This document shows positions 54,375 through 63,150 of a DNA stretch of 64,000 nt, in pieces. Position 1 is the first letter of the stretch. Each line of letters begins with the position of its first letter. The position numbers and the translations under genes were made by a program. This DNA comes from Gammaproteobacteria bacterium (lineage in GTDB: Bacteria > Pseudomonadota > Gammaproteobacteria > UBA6429 > Thiohalophilaceae). A model generated the notes under the pieces. It was given only the letters and a program-made list of their open reading frames with translations. It did not search any database and was not told where the DNA came from. The stretch is from contig JAOUNS010000001.1 in NCBI GenBank assembly GCA_029880855.1, positions 124,001 to 188,000 of the forward strand. The letters are read 5' to 3'.

Positions 54375-56141
54375 ATGGGTGAAGTCGCCATACCTGATGA
54401 TATCTCTGCTCTGGCTCCATTTCTGATTAGTCTGGATCGGGATAGTCTGAAGTCATTCAAACAGAAGAATGCCGCCAATAAACCCGTCGCCATCCCGGCC
54501 CTGGACACCGCGTTAACAAAAAACATCAAGGCCCTGGATGAGGCAAGCCTGCTGCACCTGTGTAAAATTGGCCTGCACTCGCTGTTCGATAACTACGGGT
54601 TTGTTGTGATCTGTGTCAGGGAATTGATCCGGCGCAAGCATGTCGATGCGCAGAATGCCTTTGTTGATATCGTGATTGCGGCCAGGGATGAGTATGACCC
54701 CGGACACCGGTGCTTTGAAAAGACAGTGCTCGATCAACTGATCGATACCCTGCTCGGGCAGTTTTGCGCCACGGCCCTGATCCGCCTGCTCCACGGTCTG
54801 GACTATAGTGTGTTGTCGACTGACGGTGCTGATGGTTTTGCAGAACTGTTTCCCACCGCTTTCGCAAAGCTGAAGGATGAACCCGTTGAGATGCTCTTGC
54901 AGGCAATAGAGCAATACGTGCAGGACTGTAGAAAGTATGGCGACGATATCGATTCTGCGAGCAAATTGCTGCAACGTATTGTTCAACAAAACCATCCAGA
55001 GGAAATTACTCAGTCCCTAAAGGCGCTCCTGCAACAACTTGCAGCAGACAAACAGCTTGCCGATTTGTTTGCCACCGACGACCCGGCAACGGCAAGCGAA
55101 TTACTCGAACGCATAGGTCGTGATATCCCCTTGTTACAGGCGGCCCGATATCATGTTGCCGGCAACCTGCTCTATACCCATGCCAACGCGCTGTCATTTG
55201 ATGCGTTGTGTGAGATGTACCGTCGCTGTTTTGCGAATCAGCGTAGCAAACGCTACCCGGAAACCGACCTTGGTCGTCTACTGTTCCCCCTCTTTTGCAA
55301 TCATCCCGATGCCGCCAAGCAGTTTGCGCTCAGCTTCGCGGATGAGTGCAATGAGCGCGAGTTTTTTATCAAATGTGTGGAATGGTCTGTCCGTGACGGT
55401 CATCACGATGAGCCGGACGCTCTCCAGACGGCAAAGGATACGCTGGCCATACTCAATGGTCTGGACCCTGCGGCAGAACGCGCCCGCGAAGCCCTTAAGG
55501 AACAACGCAGATCACTGGAGTCCGCTATCAGCTGGGCCTTTTCGAAAGGCGACTGTACCGAAGCAAATCGCCTGTTTGCCGATCCGGACAATCAGGCGCT
55601 CATCGACACAGAGACCTTTGGCAACATTCTGATGTATACCAGTACAGACCTGGAACAACGCATCATGAAGAAAGATTACGCCTTGGCAGATTGTTTCGTC
55701 CGCTTCCTTCTGGATCTGGTGGATTTCAAACGAGAGCACCCCGACCCGCTGCCCGTCATCGAAGGCAGGAAGCCCACTTTCAAGGAACGCAGGCAAATGA
55801 ACAAGGCGAATATCCTCGACGGCTATCCGGTGGAGTCCTTCTCATCACTGGCTGTCGCCCTGGCCTGTTACCTTGGACCGGATGATGAAACGTTAACCTC
55901 ACGCATTATCGCACTGGCGAAAGAGGTGGTCGCAATAAAAGCGGATGACCAAAGTTACTCCAACACCGCCTACAATCTGAGTTGCTACTATGCACTACAC
56001 GGCAACAAACCGGCATTTCTCGAATATCTGACGATTTCGCTCCGACAGTTCATAACAAAGGAAAAATGTCTGGCTGAAACGGATTTTAAAGCCTATTGGG
56101 ACGATGCTGATTTTCTGGCTGTATTGGAAAGTGCAGGTTAA
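54375..56141 (+). CDS. Large helical repeat protein with TPR end-of-group-like C-terminus
   Basis: A 588-residue soluble, alpha-helical protein. Most of it looks like degenerate helical repeats. The C-terminal 80 residues (SYSNTAYNLSCYYALHG, ETDFKAYWDDADFLAVL) match the TPR end-of-group pattern, in which a final repeat is followed by a Asp-x-Asp-Phe stretch. Such proteins mediate protein interactions; partners are unknown. It has a GGGAAG ribosome site. GC content is like the core, unlike the AT-rich island to its left. A truncated Imm11-like gene follows. Confidence 0.65.
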   Translation: MGEVAIPDDISALAPFLISLDRDSLKSFKQKNAANKPVAIPALDTALTKNIKALDEASLLHLCKIGLHSLFDNYGFVVICVRELIRRKHVDAQNAFVDIVIAARDEYDPGHRCFEKTVLDQLIDTLLGQFCATALIRLLHGLDYSVLSTDGADGFAELFPTAFAKLKDEPVEMLLQAIEQYVQDCRKYGDDIDSASKLLQRIVQQNHPEEITQSLKALLQQLAADKQLADLFATDDPATASELLERIGRDIPLLQAARYHVAGNLLYTHANALSFDALCEMYRRCFANQRSKRYPETDLGRLLFPLFCNHPDAAKQFALSFADECNEREFFIKCVEWSVRDGHHDEPDALQTAKDTLAILNGLDPAAERAREALKEQRRSLESAISWAFSKGDCTEANRLFADPDNQALIDTETFGNILMYTSTDLEQRIMKKDYALADCFVRFLLDLVDFKREHPDPLPVIEGRKPTFKERRQMNKANILDGYPVESFSSLAVALACYLGPDDETLTSRIIALAKEVVAIKADDQSYSNTAYNLSCYYALHGNKPAFLEYLTISLRQFITKEKCLAETDFKAYWDDADFLAVLESAG

Positions 56142-56208
56142 ACGCAACCGACTGTTATCATGGCACTGCAGGATACTTGTCTCAATATCAAGAACCGGGT
56201 TAGCGAAT

Positions 56209-56535
56209 ATGTATTATCGACTGTTAGATGATGATGATTTTTATGATGATCCGGGACACATCTCCGATTACCCATCTTTACCTGATGGCGCCTGTTTTGG
56301 TATGGGCAGGCGTATAGATCAACCCCTGCAGGAGCCGCTGGATTTTAAAATGGATCCGGAGTGGGGAGAAGACATGATGTTGATAATGGGAGTTCGTGTC
56401 CTGTTAATGCACAACTCGCTGGTTAATTTTCTTTTACAAAATGGCGTTGAAAATCTACAAACGGGGTCACAAACGGGGTCAGGTCTTGCAATAGCATACA
56501 GGTTAGATAGTCGAACATTGCACTATAAGACCTGA
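56209..56535 (+). pseudogene. Truncated Imm11-like gene ending in a palindromic element
   Basis: The frame begins MYYRLLDDDDFYDDPGHISD, like Imm11/DUF1629 proteins found as immunity or accessory partners of polymorphic toxins. After about 85 residues (GVENLQ) it runs into a palindromic element at 56472-56542; the last 24 codons (TGSQTGSGLAIAY...) come from that element. Full-length relatives have about 180 residues, so more than half is missing. The remaining frame is probably non-functional. I recognised the family from the N-terminal pattern only. Confidence 0.5.
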
Positions 56536-56542
56536 TCCCGTT
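56472..56542. mobile_element. Palindromic REP-like element 4 (GGGGTCAGGT type)
   Basis: AACGGGGTCAGGTCTT (56472-56487) pairs with 56527-56542 with one mismatch across a 39-base loop. A partial duplicate ACGGGGTCA lies directly before it (56461-56469). It interrupts the Imm11-like gene. Confidence 0.6.
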
Positions 56543-56544
56543 GT

Positions 56545-56823
56545 CTATTCCTTCTGTTTCCTTTCTTCAGGCCTTGGCGCCCTGACCTTGCCCATAACGA
56601 TGCCGGTCCTGGTGCCATGTTGAGAATGTTCAAATGCGGTGCACTTTCCTTCGCTCGCCAATTTGTCCAATTGGCCTGCATCGTTGGCAAAGTAGACATT
56701 ATTGTCGCAGACCTGACAATACCGGATATTCTCGTTTTCCGTGTGCGTCAGTTCGTCCCAATTTTTGGGGCACTTAAACGCCCATTCAAGCGAGGTGCAG
56801 TTAATCAACCGAGTCATTTTCAT
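56545..56823 (-). CDS. Small zinc-ribbon-like cysteine protein
   Basis: A 92-residue protein with four cysteines spaced like a zinc site: CPKNW near residue 18, YCQVC at 35-39 and GKC near 60. The pattern CPKNWDELTHTENENIRYCQ and then CDNNVYFANDAGQ occurs in a family of small proteins of unknown role in proteobacteria. It converges on palindromic element 4, 3 bp from its right arm. Confidence 0.65.
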   Translation of the reverse strand: MKMTRLINCTSLEWAFKCPKNWDELTHTENENIRYCQVCDNNVYFANDAGQLDKLASEGKCTAFEHSQHGTRTGIVMGKVRAPRPEERKQKE

Positions 56824-56903
56824 TCCCTTTTCCCGGGTGGTGTTTTCTTTCCAGACCTGCCGCTGGGATGCCTGTTATCAGACAAGCGGCTTGGCCTATT
56901 CAA

Positions 56904-57437
56904 TTACATGGCAGACTGTTGTGCCACATCCTCATTTAACTTGTTCTTCCCTTCAACAAACGTGAGTTTTACCCGTTTTGATACCAGCATGTATGGTATC
57001 CAGATACAACCGGCGATCAGTACGCGAGAAAATTCCCGGAGTGTCTCACTGTCAAATACGGCTTCACCCGGTACAATGAAGGTGATCAACCAGGCATCCA
57101 GTGGTATGAATACAATTGAAGCGGCCATTACAACGATCATTACTTTAGGGAAAAGATAGTGGCGGGTAAAAAACAGATAGATGAGATAGATGGATACGAA
57201 CACCATGATCACGTTGTAGCCGATTTCCAGCATCAACATCGGAGCCCAGAGCGGGTTATAGGCCTCGGCGCCTTCCGTCGTCAACATTTCCCAGGTCCCA
57301 TCCTGAAAAATAGGTATATAGAGCGGGACGAAGGTAACAAGAAGTCTGATTGGCGATAAAACCACACCGATACCAACCAAAATCAACCAGCCACCCAGTC
57401 CTTTCAGATCCTTGTCTTCGTTGCTGTTGTTATCCAT
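56904..57437 (-). CDS. DUF2569 membrane protein
   Basis: A 177-residue membrane protein with four membrane segments. The start KDLKGLGGWLILVGIGVVLSP is the DUF2569 signature, as is the PLW...YN segment before the second segment. The function of the family is unknown; members are scattered in accessory regions. It lies 81 bp upstream of the zinc-ribbon-like gene on the same strand. Confidence 0.85.
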   Translation of the reverse strand: MDNNSNEDKDLKGLGGWLILVGIGVVLSPIRLLVTFVPLYIPIFQDGTWEMLTTEGAEAYNPLWAPMLMLEIGYNVIMVFVSIYLIYLFFTRHYLFPKVMIVVMAASIVFIPLDAWLITFIVPGEAVFDSETLREFSRVLIAGCIWIPYMLVSKRVKLTFVEGKNKLNEDVAQQSAM

Positions 57438-57741
57438 CGATCCCCCTGTTTTTCATTATGCTTGATTAGAAAAGCCGGTTAGATTGCGATGTCGCCATCA
57501 TCGGCCTGCGTGGTTACTTTGTTGCCGGATACCGGATCAATATGGATAAATATCCGATAAAATATTTGACGATTATAGTCATTGCTGCAGGTGACTTCAA
57601 ATCAGCATCGCCTGTTATACCTTAAATATAGAGCCATATTTCCGTGTTTTTGCGATTTATGCTTGCTCCACACAGATCATGGTCAAATACTGGCCGGCAT
57701 CATCGGCCTTTCCGGCAGTCTGATGGGCTGTCAATTTTTTC
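57438..57741. other. Gene-free stretch
   Basis: I see no supported gene or repeat between the DUF2569 gene and the small lipoprotein genes. Confidence 0.4.
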
Positions 57742-58032
57742 TCATCGCTTTGGATAAATTGTATTCACGTTCTTTTGAATTATTTTTACACAATTTTTTC
57801 CACAGGACGTTTGATATTCAGCTATCAAATACGTTTCCTTGTCGCAATTGAACAAGTAGTGTTCCCGCGACCTGTCTCGAAACCGATAGACCTTACAGTC
57901 TTCATATGCAAACATTCTGTGTGCATCAAATTCTTCATTCGTCGTGTTTGATGTCATTTCCGGTTCCGGCATTTTACCGCAGCCCGACACTAACAAACCG
58001 GTCAGCAACATAATTGTTCCGGCCCGGGTCAT
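57742..58032 (-). CDS. Small lipoprotein, paralogue 1
   Basis: A 96-residue lipoprotein with lipobox LLVSGC (residue about 18). The mature part has DCKVYRFRDRSREHYLFNC, which repeats in shortened form in the next gene (GCRVYRFFDAGNYVYFAKC), so the two genes are related copies. A later CGKNC pair may form a disulfide. The role is unknown; a T4-like DUF4884 resemblance is possible but weak. Its start overlaps the stop of the upstream copy (ATGA). Confidence 0.7.
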   Translation of the reverse strand: MTRAGTIMLLTGLLVSGCGKMPEPEMTSNTTNEEFDAHRMFAYEDCKVYRFRDRSREHYLFNCDKETYLIAEYQTSCGKNCVKIIQKNVNTIYPKR

Positions 58033-58256
58033 TTTTCTTTCTCCTTTGCATCCTTTTCATCAGTGTGACATTTGGCAAAATAGACGTAATTTCCGGCGTC
58101 AAAGAATCTGTATACTCTGCAACCATCATGGGTAAACAATAAATCCAGTTTAATATCCGGGTTGCTGGTCGATGATACGTCCTCAGGTTCTTTTTCACTG
58201 CAGCCAATTAACACAACACATAATGTCGCCAGATACACGTTTACACTTTTTGTCAC
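58029..58256 (-). CDS. Small lipoprotein, paralogue 2
   Basis: A 75-residue lipoprotein with lipobox VLIGC near residue 19. The GCRVYRFFDAGNYVYFAKC core matches that of the downstream gene. The tail is short and charged. The two genes are a tandem duplication and are translationally coupled. Function unknown. Confidence 0.7.
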   Translation of the reverse strand: MTKSVNVYLATLCVVLIGCSEKEPEDVSSTSNPDIKLDLLFTHDGCRVYRFFDAGNYVYFAKCHTDEKDAKEKEK

Positions 58257-58340
58257 ACTTGCCTCCCGATATTCTCACAATACTTGCGTAATATATTTGT
58301 ACCACAACGCCCGGGCTGAACCAGGCAATTACATGGCAGA

Positions 58341-58634
58341 TTATCGTTTCGTTTTCGACTCACCTGAGCGTTGCTTTGATCGCCTGTTACGCTTTGCTTT
58401 TTCCGGTGCGCAAAGACATTCAAGCAAGCGTTCAACCTGTTGTCTGCAGCAGCCTGTACCCATGGTGGCGTATGTTTCTTCCCGAATCGCTTCCACACTG
58501 GTCGCGCCGTTCACAATGGCGGTGATGATATCGATCCTGGGCACATCATTACAGGTACACAGGTTACGCTCCATATCCTGACGCAGGATTTCCGGCAGTT
58601 TGGCCAGCGCCTTGTTAATGGTGTCATCGTACAC
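58341..58634 (-). CDS. BFD-like (2Fe-2S)-binding domain protein with altered cysteine spacing
   Basis: A 97-residue protein: CTCNDVPRIDIITAIVNGAT (residues about 26-45) is the first half of a bacterioferritin-associated ferredoxin (BFD) domain, with CxC. The second half should carry CxxC but reads GTGCCRQQVERLL, two adjacent cysteines. A [2Fe-2S] cluster may still form with one displaced ligand. The tail is lysine- and arginine-rich. The gene follows the LysR regulator on the same strand (25 bp). Confidence 0.7.
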   Translation of the reverse strand: MYDDTINKALAKLPEILRQDMERNLCTCNDVPRIDIITAIVNGATSVEAIREETYATMGTGCCRQQVERLLECLCAPEKAKRNRRSKQRSGESKTKR

Positions 58635-58658
58635 TGCAGTACATCTCGTCTGTTTTGT

Positions 58659-59570
58659 TCAGCGCATGTCCGGCAGCATGGCATGTCGGTATGGGTCATC
58701 GACAAACCAGTCGCCCAGAAAACTCATGACGGTTTGGATCTGCCGGTTATACTGAATATCGCGGTGGCAAACCAGCCAGAACTGTAATGGTGGTAATGGA
58801 ATCCAGTCCAGGATCTGTTCCAGTTCCGGCCAATGACGGGCCAGCCCCACATGCGTCCCCACAATACCGGCCCCGCTGCGCAGCAGGTTGATTTGCGTCA
58901 GCAGAGAGTCAGTCCGGATCGCAAAGTGGTGTCGTTCAAACTCAAAGCCCAATTGTCGTCCACCCTCGATAAACTCCATGCCTTCATCCATACCAATGAT
59001 GTTGTGCGTTACAAACTGTTCCATTGTCTCAGGTATGCCGTATTTTTTAAGATAGTCAGTATGGGCGAAAAAACCCAGCGCCATATCAGGCAGTCGTCTG
59101 GCCACCAGATCAGGTTGCGTGGGCTGGAACATTCGCAAGGCGATATCCGCTTCCCGTTTGCTGAGGTTGCTGATCCTGTTATCTATCACAATTTCGATTT
59201 GCAGGCCGGGGTGCAGTTCGCGCAGTGCCTTGATGGCCGGTGGCAACAGGTAAACGCCCACCACATCATTGGCGCTGATCCGCACATCACCGTTGAGTAC
59301 ATCGGAAAGACCCGCCGCGATACGACCAAAACTGTCCGCCGCTTCGTCCATGCGGCCGGCGGCATCCACCAGATTGCGTCCCGCTTCGGTCAGTTCCAGA
59401 CCCCGCGATGAGCGCCGGAACAGATTCAGACCGGTTTGTGTTTCCAGTGCCTGGATGTTCCGGGTCAGGGTGGGCTGGGACACCCCCAATTCACGGGCCG
59501 CCGCTGACAGGCTGCCCTGACGAAAAACCATCATAAAGCTGCGGATCAAGTCCCAGTCCATACTATTCAT
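58659..59570 (-). CDS. LysR-family transcriptional regulator
   Basis: A 303-residue regulator with an N-terminal winged helix-turn-helix (residues 5-63, GSLSAAARELGVSQPTLTRNI) and a substrate-binding domain typical of LysR proteins. It is divergent from the NAD(P)-binding protein gene, with 96 bp between the starts, the usual layout for a regulator and its target. It probably controls that gene and itself in response to an unknown small molecule. Confidence 0.93.
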   Translation of the reverse strand: MNSMDWDLIRSFMMVFRQGSLSAAARELGVSQPTLTRNIQALETQTGLNLFRRSSRGLELTEAGRNLVDAAGRMDEAADSFGRIAAGLSDVLNGDVRISANDVVGVYLLPPAIKALRELHPGLQIEIVIDNRISNLSKREADIALRMFQPTQPDLVARRLPDMALGFFAHTDYLKKYGIPETMEQFVTHNIIGMDEGMEFIEGGRQLGFEFERHHFAIRTDSLLTQINLLRSGAGIVGTHVGLARHWPELEQILDWIPLPPLQFWLVCHRDIQYNRQIQTVMSFLGDWFVDDPYRHAMLPDMR

Positions 59571-59583
59571 TTTTGCATATCTG

Positions 59584-59593
59584 ATATTAATAT
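59584..59593. promoter_or_regulatory. Candidate regulator site in the LysR divergon
   Basis: ATATTAATAT is a short AT palindrome in the 96-bp gap between the two divergent genes. LysR proteins bind T-N11-A sites in such gaps; the assignment is a guess from place and symmetry. Confidence 0.25.
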
Positions 59594-59666
59594 TATTCTA
59601 TTCCCTCAACGATAATGTATAGCAATACTCTGCTCAGACGCAACCACAATGCAAAAGGAGCAGAAT

Positions 59667-60590
59667 ATGAAAAAGGCACTCATCCTCGGTATCAGCGGCA
59701 GTTTCGGCAGTCACCTGGCCAGGGCCTTGTCCGCACAAGGCTATGCCCTGACCGCGCTGGTGCGTGAACCGGCCAACATCAAGACTGAGCATCCCGGTGT
59801 CCATTTGGTTAAAGGTAACGTGGCGGATCGTCAGGCCTTGCGCACCGCCGCCGCCGACCATGACATCATGGTCTATGCTGTCAACCCGGCCAATTATGAC
59901 TGGCAGGATAAGGCGGTTCCCTGGCTGGATAACGCCGCCGCAGTGGCGGAAGAGTTCAATATGACCCTGCTCTTTCCCGGCAATGTCTACATCTATGATC
60001 CGGCTGACGGTCCCGACTTTACGGAACAGAGCCGGGCCTGTCCCAAAACAGATAAAGGTCATACAAGGCAACGCATGGAACAGCGTCTGGCCCTCGCAGC
60101 GGAACAGGGGGCGCAGGTGATCATCATTCGCGCCGGTGACTTTATTGCCGCCGACGCCAAAACAAGCTGGCTGAACAGGCTGATCGTGAAAAAGGCGAAC
60201 AGTTATAAACTGACCCTGCCCGGTCGAGCAGACATCAAACATACCTGGGCCTATTTACCGGATGTAGCGGTGTCGGCAGTCAATCTGCTGGAAAACAGAC
60301 ACCGGCTTGACGCGTTCAGTGTGCATCACTTTGCCGGCTATCAATTGAGTTTTGATGAAATGATGACGCAGATTGAGCAACTGACCGGTAAAAAAGTGAC
60401 ACAGACCAGCTTCCCCTGGTGGGTGATACGCCTGTGCAGCCCGTTTTCCGTCCTGATGCAAGGATTGCTTGAGATGCGCTATTTATGGAATAACGAAGTG
60501 AATCTGAAGAATGACCGCCCCGATCAGTTCATACTGACAACAAGTCAGACCCCATTGGCGACCGCCTTGCAGAGAGCGGGGATTATTTAA
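59667..60590 (+). CDS. NAD(P)-binding (epimerase/SDR-type) protein
   Basis: A 307-residue atypical short-chain dehydrogenase: ILGISGSFGSHLARAL at the start is the Rossmann nucleotide loop, and D-I-MVYAVNPANYD follows near residue 70. The end (WWVIRLCSPFSVLMQG) is hydrophobic, as in many NmrA- or epimerase-like members. It binds NAD(P)H; the reaction is unknown. I chose the ATG at 59667 because an AAAGGAG site precedes it. It is divergent from lysR and ends in a strong hairpin. Confidence 0.85.
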   Translation: MKKALILGISGSFGSHLARALSAQGYALTALVREPANIKTEHPGVHLVKGNVADRQALRTAAADHDIMVYAVNPANYDWQDKAVPWLDNAAAVAEEFNMTLLFPGNVYIYDPADGPDFTEQSRACPKTDKGHTRQRMEQRLALAAEQGAQVIIIRAGDFIAADAKTSWLNRLIVKKANSYKLTLPGRADIKHTWAYLPDVAVSAVNLLENRHRLDAFSVHHFAGYQLSFDEMMTQIEQLTGKKVTQTSFPWWVIRLCSPFSVLMQGLLEMRYLWNNEVNLKNDRPDQFILTTSQTPLATALQRAGII

Positions 60591-60597
60591 TGACCGC

Positions 60598-60626
60598 AAG
60601 GTTGGGAAACCGGCTTTCCCAACCTT
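60598..60626. terminator. Two-way terminator-like hairpin
   Basis: A perfect 12-bp stem AAGGTTGGGAAA pairs with 60615-60626 across a five-base loop between the convergent epimerase and lipoprotein genes. The T run is weak on both strands. Confidence 0.55.
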
Positions 60627-60664
60627 CTATCAACCTTTCACGGTTAATCAGCCCCCCGAAACGA

Positions 60665-61234
60665 TTAGTAGTGGTCAATTGAGGACTGTGTGAAACCCTG
60701 ATACCAGGCGAGCAATTTTTCCTTTACCTCTTCTTCAGAAGGGGCAAGCAGATTTTTCGAAATATGCACATCAATACAGTGATCCCCGTCGTAGCCTGAC
60801 AACAGATAAGCCTTTAACTGGATAAGAGGACCGGCACGATGAGGAAACAGAACAATGTAGGTACTCGAATTATTCTTCCGGCGAAAAACATATTTTTCAT
60901 TCAAACCATAACGCTTCAGCAGGCTCGCATAACCGGCATTGGCGCAATGTTCAGGTTTCATGCCTTTATCCGCCGTTGGGGTAAGTATCGAAATACTGTA
61001 GCCGTCTTTTTTATCTCCGCCCATAAAGCGAAAATGAGCCCCGGATGACGCCAGTGGATGAGCATGCATCTCAATGTGGGGCAGATCAGGAATAATGACC
61101 CGAAAGCGGTTTTCCGGTACATCAAAGACGAAAGTACCACTGCCGGTGTTTTTTGTCGGTGTGGTAGCTGCACACCCGGCCAGAATCAACCCCGCAATGA
61201 AAATGAAACCCAGGTATCTGTATTTGGAAAGCAT
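60665..61234 (-). CDS. Hypothetical lipoprotein
   Basis: A 189-residue lipoprotein with lipobox LILAGCAA near residue 20, then a beta-rich domain (GTFVFDVPENRFRVIIPDLP). It has no recognisable family. The ATG at 61234 gives a normal lipoprotein signal; the frame extends to 61366 through an unlikely N-terminus. It stands alone. Confidence 0.7.
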   Translation of the reverse strand: MLSKYRYLGFIFIAGLILAGCAATTPTKNTGSGTFVFDVPENRFRVIIPDLPHIEMHAHPLASSGAHFRFMGGDKKDGYSISILTPTADKGMKPEHCANAGYASLLKRYGLNEKYVFRRKNNSSTYIVLFPHRAGPLIQLKAYLLSGYDGDHCIDVHISKNLLAPSEEEVKEKLLAWYQGFTQSSIDHY

Positions 61235-61429
61235 TTGTCTTGTCCTGTTTGTCTGTTGTTCTGCGTCAAACATTCTATTCCCTTTTGTAAACTCCGACAA
61301 CAACAACCAGCGATGGTCAAAAAGACATATCCCGATCATTCGAACGGAGTGGCTGACAATCGCCATGCTGTTCCAGACTGTTTATCGTATCATCAATAAC
61401 TTTGTTGGTGTTGTTGTGTTTGTTATGCA

Positions 61430-61858
61430 TTACATACCGAGAATACAAACCCAATCCTCTGTCTTATAGAACTCATCCAATGAATCTGCCAACTCAATGA
61501 GCAATTGGCTGATTGACTGTTTGTTACCAGACACTTCTGCTTCCAGGTTGGAGCGGTATGCTGCATCAAGATTGAGTAAAGATGGATATTCACTTGCATC
61601 GGCTGCCGGCAAATTATCCGCTGCCTTGCGCCACTCGGCAGAAATCAGTACGCCTGTATCTTTTGGAATCTCATTCATTCCGAAATGGTCATAACTATTA
61701 AAATATTTCAGCACAACACCTTCGGCCATACCAAAAGCATCCTCCCACACGAAAAGAAATCCCTCCTGCCAATGTTTACCGGCGTATTTACCCGGACCGA
61801 TTTCCATATAACCGGTTGAATCGAGTTCTGACTTCTTTCTTCTGATTTGATAGTCCAT
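61430..61858 (-). CDS. Hypothetical acidic protein
   Basis: A 142-residue acidic soluble protein (MDYQIRRKKSELDSTGYMEI...) with many aromatic residues and no signal peptide. It resembles immunity-type proteins in composition and size, but no family match was made. The ATG at 61858 is favoured; an upstream in-frame ATG at 61873 adds five residues. Confidence 0.55.
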   Translation of the reverse strand: MDYQIRRKKSELDSTGYMEIGPGKYAGKHWQEGFLFVWEDAFGMAEGVVLKYFNSYDHFGMNEIPKDTGVLISAEWRKAADNLPAADASEYPSLLNLDAAYRSNLEAEVSGNKQSISQLLIELADSLDEFYKTEDWVCILGM

Positions 61859-61967
61859 TCTTTGGTTACGCAATCAGTTTGTTTGCCTGACTCGAAAAAT
61901 CAGCGCTGCCGGTCGAAAGTTTGTGTGGTTTATTCGCCTGTTTTCAGTCCCGTAATCACGACTCGAA

Positions 61968-62495
61968 TCAGTCTTTCCCCGGGTAATTCATTTGCACATG
62001 TGGCAAATTCCCGCGCCGGACAGGCTTAAGTCTGTAATGAATACTTCTTCGCTTTGTTTTATTACTGCCATGATAAACGACATGATATCCAACCAGTCTT
62101 CCCCCGGAAAAAACCAGATACTCCTGTGATTCACTGTCATTATTCAGCCAGAAAATATCGTCTGCTGTCTTGGCTGATTTGTGTTTGCGTATTAGGTGCG
62201 ACGTATAACTGAGTTCGGATCCCTCTTTTGGATCGCCGCTCCAAAACACATAAGCCAGTTCATTTTTTTCAACCCCCACAAACTGACCTTTTACAATTTC
62301 AAAAAACAGGGTGGAGCCACATGGATTAAACTCATTATTCGGAACATTACACTCCGAATTGATAATTTCATACAACCCGATATGCTGTTCCGGATTTATG
62401 GATTTTTCGCTTGCAATCGAATCGGTTGCAGCCAAAACGGCCAGACAAAGAACCGCCGCTTTAACAAAAGAAATATCTACAGATGTAATTTTCAT
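61968..62495 (-). CDS. Hypothetical exported protein
   Basis: A 175-residue protein with a signal peptide (ISFVKAAVLCLAVLAATDSIA) and a beta-rich mature domain with two cysteines (NSECNVPNNEFNPCGSTLFF) that could pair. I do not recognise it. The ATG at 62495 has a GGGGGC site upstream; the frame runs back to 62537. Confidence 0.6.
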   Translation of the reverse strand: MKITSVDISFVKAAVLCLAVLAATDSIASEKSINPEQHIGLYEIINSECNVPNNEFNPCGSTLFFEIVKGQFVGVEKNELAYVFWSGDPKEGSELSYTSHLIRKHKSAKTADDIFWLNNDSESQEYLVFSGGRLVGYHVVYHGSNKTKRRSIHYRLKPVRRGNLPHVQMNYPGKD

Positions 62496-62727
62496 AAAGC
62501 CCCCTGGTGTCCATATCCAAAAAAATCTGTACCGCACTATTCATATCCAGAACCATAAACCGGTTTCCTCTACACTCAAAGTCGGGAACATCCGCTTTAA
62601 ACACTTTATTTTTTCGCAAATACCAACAGCCAGTTCAATCGACAACATACTCAGAAACGCATCCCAAAAAAATATATACCGTTATGTCACTGACAGAGTT
62701 GAATGAGTTCCGGGCAGGAGACAACCC

Positions 62728-62840
62728 ACCCTGCTCTCGATTTCAACATGACACCATGATGCCGGATCATTCCACGGCATCAAATTCCCGGCCGGTAAGC
62801 AGCGATGCATACCCGTTCCCACGCAGAGCGTGGGAACAAA
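62728..62840. repeat. 110-bp dispersed repeat, copy 1
   Basis: The block runs from ACCCTGCTCTCGATTTCAAC through CGGATCATTCCACGGCATC and AATTCCCGGCCGG to the hairpin CCCACGCAGAGCGTGGGAAC. Copies 2 and 3 lie at 63151-63262 and 63892-63993 in the same orientation. The final hairpin is a very widespread intergenic sequence. Confidence 0.8.
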
Positions 62841-62862
62841 AAATAAATAAAAATATAAAACC

Positions 62863-63098
62863 ATTCCGCCCGCCGCTGCGCGGCTGTGGCGGGTTACTTT
62901 CTATTGCGCGGCCAATAGAAAGTAACCAAAGAGAAGGCCGCCCTTGCTGCCGCAAACACATGATTGAATTTGATTTCTGACTGCGTTTGCCAAAAGGGCC
63001 ATCCCTGGCCCTTTGGCAAACAGCGGCATCCTGCCGCTACCGGATCTATCCAAAAATCAAACCCCATCACCCGGCAGCAAAGGGAGTGATCCTCAAAC
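62863..63098. repeat. Dispersed intergenic repeat, copy 2
   Basis: A diverged copy of the element at 18261-18492: ATTCCGCCCGCCGCTGCGCG, the inverted pair TTACTTTCTATTG/CAATAGAAAGTAA, and the AAAGGGCC-ATCC-CTGGCCCTTT hairpin. The spacer positions covary between copies, so the folded form is conserved. Confidence 0.8.
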
Positions 63099-63150
63099 AA
63101 TGCAGGAGGTACCTCCTCAGGACAGGATTAATTTCCAACTCTACTGTCTC

